Positions 25,781-34,820 of a stretch of DNA of 64,000 nt are shown here, in pieces. Source of the stretch: Halorubrum sp. Atlit-26R (GTDB lineage Archaea > Halobacteriota > Halobacteria > Halobacteriales > Haloferacaceae); NCBI RefSeq assembly GCF_003666015.1, contig NZ_QPLT01000002.1:248001-312000 (forward strand). The letters are read 5' to 3'. The notes beneath the pieces were generated by a model, which had not been told where the DNA came from, did not search any database, and worked only from the letters and a program-made list of their open reading frames with translations. The translations under genes were made by a program, and so were the position numbers. Each line of letters opens with the position of its first letter. Within the stretch, counting starts at the first letter, position 1.

Positions 25781-26138
25781 GCGGTGGCGCGTGCCTGCGA
25801 GTGGCCGCCGAAGGCGGCCGCGAGGAGCACGCGCGAGGGAGTCGGCCGACCGGAGCGAAGCGACGGGAGGCCGACGAGGCTGGGGAGGCGTGAGGCTGCG
25901 GTGCTGTGCGGGGTGGGACTCAAAGGGGCAGTCGCCGGCGGCAGAGCCGCCGGCTGCCAGAGACGCGTAGCGTCTCGCTGCCGTGAGGCAGCCGCAGGCG
26001 ACGTAAGCACTGGAGAGAGCGAGCGAAGCGAGCGACTGAAGCGCGTGGTTCGAGACGCCGGAGGCGTCTCGTCATCCCGAAAATCTCCGATTTTCGGGCG
26101 ACAGCGAGCGTGCGGCTGCCTCACGGCTGGGGCTTTGG
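25781..26138 (+). ncRNA. multicopy structured element, copy B (candidate non-coding RNA, with hairpin inserts)
   Basis: The longest of the four copies. It shares GCGGTGGCGCGTGCC at the start, the GACGAGGCTGGGGAGG block and GGACTCAAAGGGGCAG. Helix 1 inner stem is GGCCGCC/GGCGGCC, helix 2 is GTCGGCC/GGCCGAC, and helix 3 is a 17-bp pairing of 25980-25996 with 26111-26127; all differ in sequence from copy A yet still pair. Four extra hairpins are inserted (25934-25954, 25960-25976, 26052-26070, 26076-26098). TTTAAA boxes lie just upstream at 25747-25767. It fills the convergent gap 25752-26238. Confidence 0.6.
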
Positions 26139-26238
26139 AGGCGTTTGTCGTCTATCCGTCGTCGACTATTTATAAGCGAACGACTCGGGCTTTGGAGGAG
26201 TTCGCCGTCACAGCGACCCCGAATCCGCCGTCACCCGC
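26131..26238 (+). repeat. 57-bp tail units of element B
   Basis: GGCTTTGGAG begins at 26131 and again at 26188, exactly 57 bases apart. The first unit ends in CTATTTATAAGCG (box near 26166). The second runs up to the stop codon of the photolyase gene. Confidence 0.6.
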
Positions 26239-27777
26239 TTATTCGTCCGGGTCCTCGCCGCGCGCCCGTTTGTACATCGCTAACGCTTCCTCCCGCCGTT
26301 CGGAGTGGTCGACGATCGGCGCGGGATACTCCGGCGCGGTGTTCGCGCGCTGCGTGGGCGACAGCTCGTGCCACTCGTGGATCAGGTCGGCGTCGAGCCC
26401 GCGCAGCTCCGGCACGTGTTCTTTTATATACTCCGCGTCGGGATCGTACCGCTCGCCCTGCGTCATCGGGTTGAAGATGCGGAAGTAGGGCTGCGCGTCG
26501 GTCCCGGTCGAGGCCGCCCACTGCCACCCGCCGTTGTCGTTGGCGGTGTCGTGGTCCGCCAGCTTCTCTCGGAAGTGGTCGTAGCCGTGGCGCCAGTCGG
26601 CGAGCAGGTCCTTCGTGAGGAAGGAGGCGACGATCATCCGCACGCGGTTGTGCATGAACGCCTCCTCGCGGAGCTGGCGCATTCCGGCGTCGACGATCGG
26701 GTACCCCGTCTCGCCGCGCTTCCACGCGGCGATCTCCTCGGGGTCGTCGCGCCACTCGATCCCCGCCTCGTACTCCTTGTAATTCTCCGTCACGACCTCG
26801 GGGTTGTGGAAGAGGACCTGCGCGTAGAACTCCCGCCACGCTAACTGCTGTTGGAACTCTTCCACCTGCTCGGGAGCGTCCTCGGGCCGCGCGTCCGACT
26901 CGGCCTCCGCCATCGCCTCCTCCGTGGCCGCGTACGCCTCCCGGACGCCGATCTCGCCGTACTTGAGGAACGTCGAGAGCCGGGAGGTCGCCTCCCGGGC
27001 CGGGTAGTCGCGCTCGGCCTCGTACTCGAAGACGGCCTCCGAGAGGAACCGGTCGAGGCGCTCGCGGGCGGCCGCCGTCCCCGCGCCCCCGATATCGGCG
27101 TCCGGCTCCGCGAAGCCGAGGTCGGCGGGCGTCGGGAGATCGCCGACCGCGGCGCCGACGGCGACGCCCTCGGCGTCCGCGTCGCCCCCGTCCGCGACCG
27201 CCCCGCCGTCTGCGTCGAGCGCCTCGGCCGCGCTCGCCAGCCGCTCGGCGTCGACGAGCCCCTCGCCGGTCGGCGTCGGCGCCGGGCTATCCTTCGCGCG
27301 GTCGGTCCACTTCTTCCAGTAGTAGCTGTACACCGAGTACGGGTCGCCGGCGTTCGTCCGGATCGCGTCGGGGTCGTGGAGGACCGCGTCGTGGTGCGCC
27401 TCGCGGGCGACGTCGACCGCGTCGAGCGCCCGTCGGACGCCCGCGTCGCGCTCCCGGGCGAGCCCGGAGTAGTCGCGGTTCCAGACGACGCGCTCGGCGT
27501 CGAGCGCGTCGGCGAGCCGCGGGAGGACGGTCTCGGGGTCGCCGCGCGCGACGAGCAGGTCGCTCCCGCGCTCGCGGTAGTCGTCCCGGAGCGCGGCGAG
27601 CCCGTCGAGCAGGCGGCGCACCCGCACGTCGCTCGCGTGGTCGAGGACGCTCGGATCGAAGACGAAGACGGGCGCGGCCGGCCCCCTGTCCGCGTCGGCG
27701 TCACCGGTTCCCGCCGCGGCCGCGAGCCCGACGTTGTCGGCGACTCTGAGGTCCCGTCGGTGCCAGAACAGCTCCAT
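26239..27777 (-). CDS. phr: deoxyribodipyrimidine photolyase (cryptochrome/photolyase family)
   Basis: 512 residues. It repairs UV-made cyclobutane pyrimidine dimers using light and FAD. The N-terminal antenna domain begins MELFWHRRDLRVADNVGL. The C-terminal FAD domain has ARGDPETVL, SRLSTFLKYGEIGVRE, FQQQLAWREFYAQVL, GYPIVDAGMRQLREEAFMHN and NDNGGWQWAASTGTDAQPYF, typical of class I enzymes. A low-complexity Asp/Ala linker sits at about 190-215. Light-exposed salt lakes explain its retention. Confidence 0.93.
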   Translation of the reverse strand: MELFWHRRDLRVADNVGLAAAAGTGDADADRGPAAPVFVFDPSVLDHASDVRVRRLLDGLAALRDDYRERGSDLLVARGDPETVLPRLADALDAERVVWNRDYSGLARERDAGVRRALDAVDVAREAHHDAVLHDPDAIRTNAGDPYSVYSYYWKKWTDRAKDSPAPTPTGEGLVDAERLASAAEALDADGGAVADGGDADAEGVAVGAAVGDLPTPADLGFAEPDADIGGAGTAAARERLDRFLSEAVFEYEAERDYPAREATSRLSTFLKYGEIGVREAYAATEEAMAEAESDARPEDAPEQVEEFQQQLAWREFYAQVLFHNPEVVTENYKEYEAGIEWRDDPEEIAAWKRGETGYPIVDAGMRQLREEAFMHNRVRMIVASFLTKDLLADWRHGYDHFREKLADHDTANDNGGWQWAASTGTDAQPYFRIFNPMTQGERYDPDAEYIKEHVPELRGLDADLIHEWHELSPTQRANTAPEYPAPIVDHSERREEALAMYKRARGEDPDE

Positions 27778-27877
27778 GGGATCGACACGGGCGCCTCCAC
27801 CGTGAAACCACCGGGACCGCAGGTCGGTGGCGGCGCGGAGTTCCGGCCGGGGCTCGTGCCGTCCCGGGACGCGGCGG

Positions 27878-27970
27878 TCACAGCAGGCGGACGACCATCG
27901 GAACGAGGACGACGAGCAGCGCCAGCAGCCGCAGGACGTTCCGCTTGTTCACGAGGCGGAGCGCTCTCAC
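27878..27970 (-). CDS. possible 30-residue membrane micro-protein
   Basis: A GTG-started frame reads VRALRLVNKRNVLRLLALLV, then VLVPMVVRLL and stop: a basic start followed by one hydrophobic helix. A second GTG at 27952 would give 23 residues. The pattern resembles the micro-protein at 21850, but I see no clear TATA box, so this is tentative. Confidence 0.35.
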   Translation of the reverse strand: MRALRLVNKRNVLRLLALLVVLVPMVVRLL

Positions 27971-28061
27971 GGCTCCACCCCGTGTCCGCGACGGTGGTGT
28001 GCCGGCGGCGATCGGCGCGGCGTCGAGGCGACTCGCCGCCGGCCGAGCGGGCGAGCGGCGG

Positions 28062-28643
28062 TCACTGCCCCGCCGTGAAACCGAACTCGGCCGCGAGCGT
28101 TCCGCCGTTCGTCGTGACGACCTCGTAGTCGTAGGTGATCCCGATCGAGAGGACTCCGGGGTCGCCCATCGGCTCCAACACCGGCTCCGCGTTTCCGCCG
28201 TCGAGCGCGAGAGGCGACTGGTTGACCGACGCCCGCAGCTCGGCCAGCGACTGGCCCGTCGGGAGCTCCGTCGTCGTCCCGTCCGGCGCGACGAACTCGA
28301 ACGTCGTCACCGTCGCGGCGTCCCGCAGGTCCTGCGGACCCGAGAGTTCGAGGCTCGACAGTTCGAGCTCGTTCGCGTCGAGCGTCCCGCGGTTCGACAG
28401 CTCGATCGTCTCGGTCATCTCGCTCCCGTCGTCTTGGTCGCCGGCGGTGTCGTCCGCCGAGGTGAACGCCACGGTCTTCGGATGTATCTTCAGCACGATG
28501 CTCCCCGCCTGGAAGCTGAACGACGCTTCCCCGCTGTCGGTGATGTACGCGTACGTGCCCGCTCCCGCGGTAGCTGAAGCCGTACCGGCGAGGGCAATAC
28601 TACCGAGGAGCTTTCGCCGCGATATCCCGTTGTCATTATCCAT
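28062..28643 (-). CDS. TasA/camelysin-like secreted protein (second of operon)
   Basis: 193 residues from the ATG at 28643. A SipW-type signal segment (SRRKLLGSIALAGTASATAG) is followed by a beta-rich body with SFQAGSIVLKI, the pattern that follows cleavage in TasA-type fibre proteins. The start overlaps the end of the signal peptidase gene by eight bases, so the two are coupled. It is likely exported and cleaved by that peptidase, then assembled as a surface fibre or its accessory. Family placement is by signal and architecture only. Confidence 0.75.
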   Translation of the reverse strand: MDNDNGISRRKLLGSIALAGTASATAGAGTYAYITDSGEASFSFQAGSIVLKIHPKTVAFTSADDTAGDQDDGSEMTETIELSNRGTLDANELELSSLELSGPQDLRDAATVTTFEFVAPDGTTTELPTGQSLAELRASVNQSPLALDGGNAEPVLEPMGDPGVLSIGITYDYEVVTTNGGTLAAEFGFTAGQ

Positions 28644-29178
28644 TGTTTTTTTCGGTGAGATTTTCTTTGCTCTCTTCGCTCGATGTAGCCTCACGCCAGA
28701 GGTCACGCACCTCCAACACTACGAACAGGAATGATGGAACGATGATGAGCGCGACCGTTCCGAGGCTTGTAGAGGCGAAGCTGATGACGTACCCTATGAG
28801 TGGGACACTGAACATCACGACCCCTACAATCTCTCGAGGACTCCGAGTTTCAGCGTCTCGGTTCTCGTTCGCATCACCCGCTGTAATGAAACGAGGTTCA
28901 CCGCTTGACCCCTGAGTCTTCTCTACTACTCGGTGGGTAGTAGTTATGGCTCCGACAGCCCCCTCTCTAAAGGTGATCACGTCACCTGCTTCGATGTTCT
29001 CGGCCGGAACATCAGTGACGTATATCACGTCACCGGGACTATATGTCGGTTCCATGCTTCCTGATTGTACGACGTAACTCGCCTCCAATCCTCCAATCAC
29101 CGGATAGGCGTGGAGGATAAAGGGGAGTAGTGCCACTACGAGGACAACTACACCGAGCTGGTGTAGTCTGTCGTTCAC
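28636..29178 (-). CDS. signal peptidase I, archaeal/SipW type
   Basis: 180 residues. It has an N-terminal anchor helix, the catalytic Ser in QSGSMEPTYSPGD, the His of the ER/archaeal type in TTTHRVVEK (in place of the bacterial Lys), the Asp motif in FITAGDANE, and a second membrane helix near the end. It lies two bases after the first TasA-like gene and overlaps the second, so it is a dedicated peptidase for the two substrates. Confidence 0.9.
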   Translation of the reverse strand: MNDRLHQLGVVVLVVALLPFILHAYPVIGGLEASYVVQSGSMEPTYSPGDVIYVTDVPAENIEAGDVITFREGAVGAITTTHRVVEKTQGSSGEPRFITAGDANENRDAETRSPREIVGVVMFSVPLIGYVISFASTSLGTVALIIVPSFLFVVLEVRDLWREATSSEESKENLTEKNNG

Positions 29179-29180
29179 GT

Positions 29181-30200
29181 TTACGTTGAGCTGTTCGGTT
29201 GACCGTTGTCGGGCTCAGGACCGAGAACCAGTCCACTGGTGCTCGGGCTTTCGCTCGCCGGATCGAACACCTGAGACTGGTACTGACTCGCCCAGGGATT
29301 CTGGGGGTACCCGTCATTGGCGGCGGTACTTCCCGGGTTTGTGGTGTTCACGTTGGTCTCGCCGTCAGGTGTCGGCCCGGCATCGGTTCCACGGAACCGC
29401 TCCTCGGGATTGTGTCTCGACTGCTCTGCGTAGAAGTCGAAGTTGACCGTGATGGCGTCGCCCTGAACCTCGTTGCCGACGGAAGTGGGAAGCGCCCATC
29501 TGACCGTCACGTACTGCGTGGCACCGTTGGCAAACGGATCGACCGGCTCGCCGTTCGGGTAGGCCGAAGACGGCGACGTGTCCGGAGAGCTGGCATCACG
29601 AACACCGTCGAGAAGGACCGGGGTCGATCCGTACTGCCCCTGATTTTGCTGCTCTTTCAGATCGAGAGGCTTCTGGATGTACCGGTCGTTCCAGATGCTG
29701 CCAGTTTGAGGGCCGTCACCGACGGTACCACCTTGGTCCTGATCGTAGAACGAGCGGAACTCAAGATTCTCGTCGAGTTCGCCGTAGCCATCGGTATCCT
29801 GCCCTTCCGCGTCCAGTTCGGCGTCGCCCTGTCCGTTCTCCTGCGAATTGCTGAGACGGCCGCGGAACCAGACCCACGCGGGGTTGTCGTTGTTCAGGAT
29901 CGAGAACCGAATCAAGCCACTGTCACCGGGCTTGATATCGTTCAGTTCGATAGCGAGGCTGCCGTCCTGATCTTGGGGACTAACTGGATTGGTCCCGTCG
30001 ACACTGTTCCCGTAGTGCTCAACCTCGTAGCCGAGCTGAAGGTCGAGTTCACCGGCGGTGAACGTCCCAGACGTGGATTCCGTGTCGCTGAATAGTGCCT
30101 GAGTACCGTACCCACCGGCAGCACCAGCTATTCCGATACCTCCGAGACCCATAAGGGCCTTCCGCCGTGACAGTTCGATGTTGCTGTTGTCGTCGCTCAT
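29181..30200 (-). CDS. TasA/camelysin-like secreted protein (first of operon)
   Basis: 339 residues from the ATG at 30200. The N-terminus has the SipW-dependent signal: SRRKALMGLGGIGIAGAAGG, then ALFSDTESTSGTFTAGELDL, closely like bacterial TasA/CalY. The body is Asn/Gln/Ser-rich with beta segments (RFSILNNDNPAWVWFRGRL; VTVRWALP; AITVNFDFYAEQ). The C-terminal 60 residues are Pro/Asn/Ser-rich and probably disordered. It heads a three-gene operon. Proteins of this class form biofilm fibres in bacteria and bundling pili in some archaea; that role here is inferred. Confidence 0.82.
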   Translation of the reverse strand: MSDDNSNIELSRRKALMGLGGIGIAGAAGGYGTQALFSDTESTSGTFTAGELDLQLGYEVEHYGNSVDGTNPVSPQDQDGSLAIELNDIKPGDSGLIRFSILNNDNPAWVWFRGRLSNSQENGQGDAELDAEGQDTDGYGELDENLEFRSFYDQDQGGTVGDGPQTGSIWNDRYIQKPLDLKEQQNQGQYGSTPVLLDGVRDASSPDTSPSSAYPNGEPVDPFANGATQYVTVRWALPTSVGNEVQGDAITVNFDFYAEQSRHNPEERFRGTDAGPTPDGETNVNTTNPGSTAANDGYPQNPWASQYQSQVFDPASESPSTSGLVLGPEPDNGQPNSST

Positions 30201-30964
30201 GGTTGCTCGGCAGTCGGATGCCAGCCGTGAGCGGTAGTCCGCCACCCAGCCTCCAGTCCCGCCTTCCGGCGGCGAGGCGAACTGCCCGCCGGGGAGTCGA
30301 ACCCCGGACGCACGCCGCGCGGGCCCGAACCGTTCGTCCGCCGACGAGCTCCCCGAACCGGGCCGCGGAGCGCTCCCGTCCCGCGGGACGCGGCGCTCAC
30401 GTCGGCCGGGCCGAGGGGCGTTCCGGTGCGGCGGTCGTGTCGGGTGTCTCTCATCGCGAACGTCCCCGGCGGGCTCCCGACCGGGGCGATTCAGTCCATA
30501 TGACCCACCCTCTTAGCAAATCGCACGATTCGTGAGAAAACGAGGGAATTAGCCCTCTAAACGGGCGATTAGAGCAGATAACGAGACGTTACCTCGGTCG
30601 GCGTTCGGACGGCGCCGTCCCTCGGAGTCGACCGGTCGATCGAGCGGTTCGCGAGCACCGAAGGGCGCGCTGCGGTCGCTGACGACGCCCGACCTGCGTG
30701 GTTCGGCCCGTGCGGTAGCACCCGGATACTATCGGTGAAACGGCCGTTAGGAGGCGGTTACGAGAATCTCCGGAGGGCGGAGAGACGCGGCGGCGTCGGG
30801 GCCCCGACCCGCGGTAAGCCGATCCAAATCGGTTCCGCCGCTCGGTCCGCGTCAGCCGGCGCCTGAATCGCCGCGGTCGCACCGCAGGGGCCGACTTCTA
30901 ATGATGCCCGTCCGCGTGAATCGAGACGAGGCCCGCGACGGCGGGCTAGGGGGTAACCAGAAAG
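30201..30964. other. non-coding gap upstream of the TasA-like operon
   Basis: About 760 bases separate the divergent TasA-like operon and the HTH membrane protein gene. No credible gene is seen. The part at 30490-30600 is AT-richer than its surroundings and contains the inverted pair CTCTAA (30555-30560) and TTAGAG (30569-30574) around a GGGC centre, a possible operator. The remainder is GC-rich with no recognisable element. Confidence 0.4.
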
Positions 30965-31498
30965 ATGGCGATAACCGATCGACACGAGACGATTCCCGAA
31001 ACGGCGATACACGACCTGCTCCGCAACGAGCGCAGACGACAGGTGATCAAGCACCTCCGCAGTTCAGTGGGAACGACGACGCTCCGCGACTTGGCCGAAT
31101 ACATCGCGGAACACGAGACCGGCGAGGCGCCGCCGCCGCGAAACATCCGGGACAGCGTCTACAACTCGCTACACCAGACGCACCTGCCGAAGCTCGACGG
31201 GCGCGGGATCGTCGAGTACGACGCCGACCGGAAGACCGTGCGTCTCACCGCGGACGCCCGCTCCGTCGACGTGTACATGGAGGTCGTCACGCCGTACGGG
31301 ATCACCTGGAGCGAGTACTACAGCCTGCTCGGGACCCTCTCGCTGGCGGTCGTTCTCGCGGCGCTCGTCGACGTCCCTCTGATCTCGCTCGTCGATCCGG
31401 TGGCCTGGGTCGCGCTCTGTCTCGTCGGGTTCCTCGCGTCGCGCGGGTACCAGCTCTGGACCGACCGCTGGGTGTACCTCAACGCGCTCATCGACTGA
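30965..31498 (+). CDS. membrane-anchored winged-helix regulator (haloarchaeal DUF7344-like)
   Basis: 177 residues. Residues about 10-90 are a winged helix (IHDLLRNERRRQVIKHLRSS; LRDLAEYIAEHE; SLHQTHLPKLDGRGIVEYD) as in the DUF7344-type haloarchaeal regulators. Two hydrophobic helices follow at about 118-160 (LLGTLSLAVVLAALVDVPLI; WVALCLVGFLASRG). A membrane-tied DNA-binding protein next to a surface-fibre operon suggests it controls that operon in response to an envelope signal. A GGGGGT tract eight bases before the ATG may act as a ribosome site. Confidence 0.78.
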   Translation: MAITDRHETIPETAIHDLLRNERRRQVIKHLRSSVGTTTLRDLAEYIAEHETGEAPPPRNIRDSVYNSLHQTHLPKLDGRGIVEYDADRKTVRLTADARSVDVYMEVVTPYGITWSEYYSLLGTLSLAVVLAALVDVPLISLVDPVAWVALCLVGFLASRGYQLWTDRWVYLNALID

Positions 31499-31572
31499 CC
31501 GGCTGGGGTCGGTTCGGGGCGTCCGAGTCGCCGGATCTCGGAGCGTCGCGGGGGTCGTGACGCCCGGCCGTA

Positions 31573-33969
31573 TCAGCCGTCCGCGCCGGTCAGGGACTCC
31601 AGCAGCCTGACGGCGGGCGCCTTCGCGAGCGGGTCGTTGCCGTTGCCGCAGTGGGGCGACTGGACGCAGGCGGGACAGCCCCCCTCGCAGTCGCAGGAGT
31701 CGATGAGGCGCGCGGTCCGGGTCATCAGCTCCTCGATCCGGTGGTGTCCGCGGCGCGTGAGGCCGACGCCCCCGGGGTACCCGTCGTAGACGAACACCGC
31801 CGGTCCCTCGGTGTGCGGGTGGTGGGGCGTCGAGATGCCGCCGACGTCGGCGCGGTCGCACAGCAGGTGGAACGGGAACAGCGAGATGATCCCGTGTTCG
31901 GCGGCGTGGATGCCGCCGTTGAACGCGTACTCCCCGCCGGGGATCGGTTCGCCGCCGTCCGCCGCGGCGTCAGTCTCATCGGCGTCCACCGGGTCGCCGA
32001 GACGCCGCATCTCGCGCTCGACGTCCTCGGGCACGGGGAAGTACAGCGCCTTCGTCCGCAGCGTCGTCTCGGGGAGGTCGAGCGTCGACTCGCCGAGCGA
32101 CTCGCCGGTCGCGGCGTCCTTCCGCGCGAACCCCGTAATCTGCTCGGTCACCGTCACGTCCGCGAACCGGACGGGGACGTCCTCGCGCGCCGAGAGCGCG
32201 CGCTCGTCGAGGTCCTCGTTCACGACGATGTCCTTGTCCGAGCGCACCTGCGTGTAGTAGTCGGCCCACGACTGCTGGAGCTCCGCGACGTCGCGGTCGA
32301 GGTCCAGCTCGACCACCTCGTAGGTGCGGCCCTGCTGGTGGTAGATGGCGCCGGGGTGGGCGTCCCGGAGCGCGTCGGCGAAGCCGAGCGTCGCGACCGT
32401 CTCGCCGCTCGACCGTTCGACGAGCGACACCTCGCGCTCCTCGGCGGTGCGGAGGTTCACGGACTGCTGCGGGCTCGACCCGCCCGCGTGGACCCAGCGC
32501 GTCCCCGCAGCGGCCTCGCGCCGGTTCAGCGCGCCCTCCTCGGTCAGGTCCGCCACCACGCCCGGGAAGGAGTCGCCGAAGAAGCGCTCGTCCGCCGGCG
32601 AGAGCCAGTTCTCGTCGGCCGCGCAGGCGACGTGGCCGGGCATGAGCTGGCCGTTCTCCGGGTCGCAGATCGCGTCCTCGGGCGGCGCGTCGAAGAAGTC
32701 GCTCGGGTTGCGCATGAGGTACTGGTCGAGCTGGTCCTCGCCGCCGACCATCACCACGAGCGCCGGGTCGTCGCCGCGGCCCGCGCGGCCCGCGCGCTGG
32801 TGGGCGGACATCCGCGTGCCGGGGTAGCCGTCGAGGACGACGGCGTCGAGCCCGCCCACGTCGACGCCGAGTTCGAGGGCGCTCGTCGACCAGACGCCGC
32901 GCAGATCGCCGGCGTGGAGGTCGGCCTCGATCTCGCGGCGGCGGTCGTCGGTGAGCGCGGCCTGGTACGCGCCCACCTTCCCGGCGAGGTCGCGCTCGCC
33001 CCGCTCGCGGAGGTCGCTCGCGCTGTCGGTCGCGTACTGCTCTGCCGTCTGTCGCGCTCGGGTGAACGCCAAGGTCTGTGCGCCCGCCGTCACGAGGTCG
33101 ACGAACAGCCGCTTCGACTCCGTGTGGCTCGACTTGCGGCGGCCGCTGCCGCGCTCCTGCCAGTCGTCGTCGTACTCCGGCGGGTTCCACAGCACCCAGT
33201 CGCGCGGCCCCCGCCCGGACGTGTCCTCGTCTATCAGGGCGATCCCGTCCGGGTCGCGGCCGGTGACGGCCGCGACGTGGTCGACGGGGTTGTTGATCGT
33301 CGCCGAGCAGCAGACGAACTGCGGGGAGGCGCCGAACCGCTCGCAGGTCCGGGCGAGCCGCCGGAGCGTGAGGGCGACTTGCGAGCCGAACACGCCGCGG
33401 TAGCTGTGGACCTCGTCGATCACGACGTACTCTAAGGAGGAGAAGAACCAGTCCCACAGGCGTTCGGCGTACGGCAGCAGCGCGTAGTGGAGCATGTCCG
33501 GGTTCGAGAGGAGCACGGTCGGCCGGCGGTCGCGCACGTCGCGCTTCTCCGAGCGCGAGAGCCGCCCGGTGTAGGAGTCGACCGAGACGCGGCTGCCGAA
33601 CCCGAGGTCGGCGGCGAGCTCCGACAGCGACTCCTCCTGGTCCGCGATCAGCGCGTTCTGCGGACCGATATAGAGGGTGCGCCCGCCGTGATCCATCGCC
33701 GCCTCGAACGCCGGGACGGTGTACGCGAGCGACTTGCCGCTGGCCGTCTCGGTCGCGAGCACGGCGTCGTCGCCGTCGCGGACCGCCTCGATCGCGTCGG
33801 CCTGATGGCGGTAGAGCCGATCGATCCCGCGCCCCGCGAGCGCGTCGGCGAGCCGCGGTTCGAGGTCGACGTCGGCGAACTCGGGCTCTCGGGCGGGGAT
33901 CCGCCGGTGGTCGGCGATCTGTCCCTCGTAGAAGGGGCGGTCCCGCAGCCACTCGATGGCGTCGTCCAC
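31573..33969 (-). CDS. Hrq1/MrfA-type DEAD-box helicase with DUF1998
   Basis: 798 residues, GTG start at 33969. Helicase motifs appear in order: RHQADAIEAV, ATETASGKSLAY (motif I), TLYIGPQNALIADQ (Ia), YVVIDEVHSYRG (DEVH box, motif II), VCCSATINNP (III) and GYPGTRMSAHQRAGRAGRGD (VI). The C-terminal third holds the DUF1998 cysteine cluster (CDCEGGCPACVQSPHCGNGN, 20 residues), a zinc site. Bacterial MrfA and yeast Hrq1 unwind DNA in crosslink and alkylation repair. It lies in a stretch with the photolyase. Confidence 0.92.
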   Translation of the reverse strand: MDDAIEWLRDRPFYEGQIADHRRIPAREPEFADVDLEPRLADALAGRGIDRLYRHQADAIEAVRDGDDAVLATETASGKSLAYTVPAFEAAMDHGGRTLYIGPQNALIADQEESLSELAADLGFGSRVSVDSYTGRLSRSEKRDVRDRRPTVLLSNPDMLHYALLPYAERLWDWFFSSLEYVVIDEVHSYRGVFGSQVALTLRRLARTCERFGASPQFVCCSATINNPVDHVAAVTGRDPDGIALIDEDTSGRGPRDWVLWNPPEYDDDWQERGSGRRKSSHTESKRLFVDLVTAGAQTLAFTRARQTAEQYATDSASDLRERGERDLAGKVGAYQAALTDDRRREIEADLHAGDLRGVWSTSALELGVDVGGLDAVVLDGYPGTRMSAHQRAGRAGRGDDPALVVMVGGEDQLDQYLMRNPSDFFDAPPEDAICDPENGQLMPGHVACAADENWLSPADERFFGDSFPGVVADLTEEGALNRREAAAGTRWVHAGGSSPQQSVNLRTAEEREVSLVERSSGETVATLGFADALRDAHPGAIYHQQGRTYEVVELDLDRDVAELQQSWADYYTQVRSDKDIVVNEDLDERALSAREDVPVRFADVTVTEQITGFARKDAATGESLGESTLDLPETTLRTKALYFPVPEDVEREMRRLGDPVDADETDAAADGGEPIPGGEYAFNGGIHAAEHGIISLFPFHLLCDRADVGGISTPHHPHTEGPAVFVYDGYPGGVGLTRRGHHRIEELMTRTARLIDSCDCEGGCPACVQSPHCGNGNDPLAKAPAVRLLESLTGADG

Positions 33970-34048
33970 GGTTACGGTAGTCTGGGGTCGACGGGGCCTA
34001 ACGGTTGCGGTGGCGAGGAGTCGAATGCGAGCGACCGACCGACGGCGC

Positions 34049-34714
34049 TCAGTCGTCGGCCGGCGAGCGTCCGGCCCCGTCCCCGGTCGGCGAGAGGTCG
34101 ACGGCCGGCTCCGCGGGGCCCTCGCGGGCGAGCGGCGGCCAGCGGACCTCGGTCGCGATCGGGTCGTCGAGGTCGAGGCGCATCCGGAGGTCGCCGCGCC
34201 GCTCGGCGACTTCGAACCCGACCGTCCCGTAGACGCTGCGAGCGACGCGGTTCCCGGTCTCGACGTGGAGTTCGATCCCCTCGCGGCCGGCCGCGGCGGC
34301 GTCGGCGATGACGTGTCGGCACAGCTCCGTGCCGACGCCCCGGTCCTGCGCGGCGGGGTGGACGAACACGGCGAGCTCGGGGACCGCGGCGTCGGTCGGG
34401 GTGTACATCGCGTGGCCGAACAGCTCGCCGTCCCGCTCCGCGACGACGTTGTTCCCCTCCGTCAGCATCGATCGGAGCCACTCGACGCGTCGGTTTCGGC
34501 TCACGGGCGGCAGCCCCTGCGCGCGGTCTGCGCGGTCGAACCGCTCGTACATCTCCGCGAGGAACGGCTCGTCCGCGTCGTGGGCGGGCCGGATCGTCCA
34601 GCGCGCGCCCTCCTTGTCGACGAACCGCGGACAGCGCGGCGGACAGTGCGGCGTCCCCTCGCACTCGCTGCCGTCCCAGCCGTCGCAGGCGACGCTCGCG
34701 GTATCGGGGGTCAT
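34049..34714 (-). CDS. GNAT family N-acetyltransferase
   Basis: 221 residues. The acetyl-CoA site is in the middle: ELAVFVHPAAQDRGVGTELC carries the Q/RxxGxG/A loop, with ARSVYGTVGFEVAE at motif B. The N-terminal 30 residues hold a Cys/His cluster (C10, C18, H23, C24, C28), perhaps a zinc knuckle not usual in the family. The acidic tail is disordered. A GATATAAC box lies about 26 bases upstream. Substrate unknown. Confidence 0.85.
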   Translation of the reverse strand: MTPDTASVACDGWDGSECEGTPHCPPRCPRFVDKEGARWTIRPAHDADEPFLAEMYERFDRADRAQGLPPVSRNRRVEWLRSMLTEGNNVVAERDGELFGHAMYTPTDAAVPELAVFVHPAAQDRGVGTELCRHVIADAAAAGREGIELHVETGNRVARSVYGTVGFEVAERRGDLRMRLDLDDPIATEVRWPPLAREGPAEPAVDLSPTGDGAGRSPADD

Positions 34715-34820
34715 GTCTCGACGTTGGCGCCGCGTCGGGTTATATCGGCACGACGACTTTCACAGCGTGGGAACGGGTGACGAGGCTCCTTTTTAAATAG
34801 AGGTGGTCGGGTCAGCGGCG

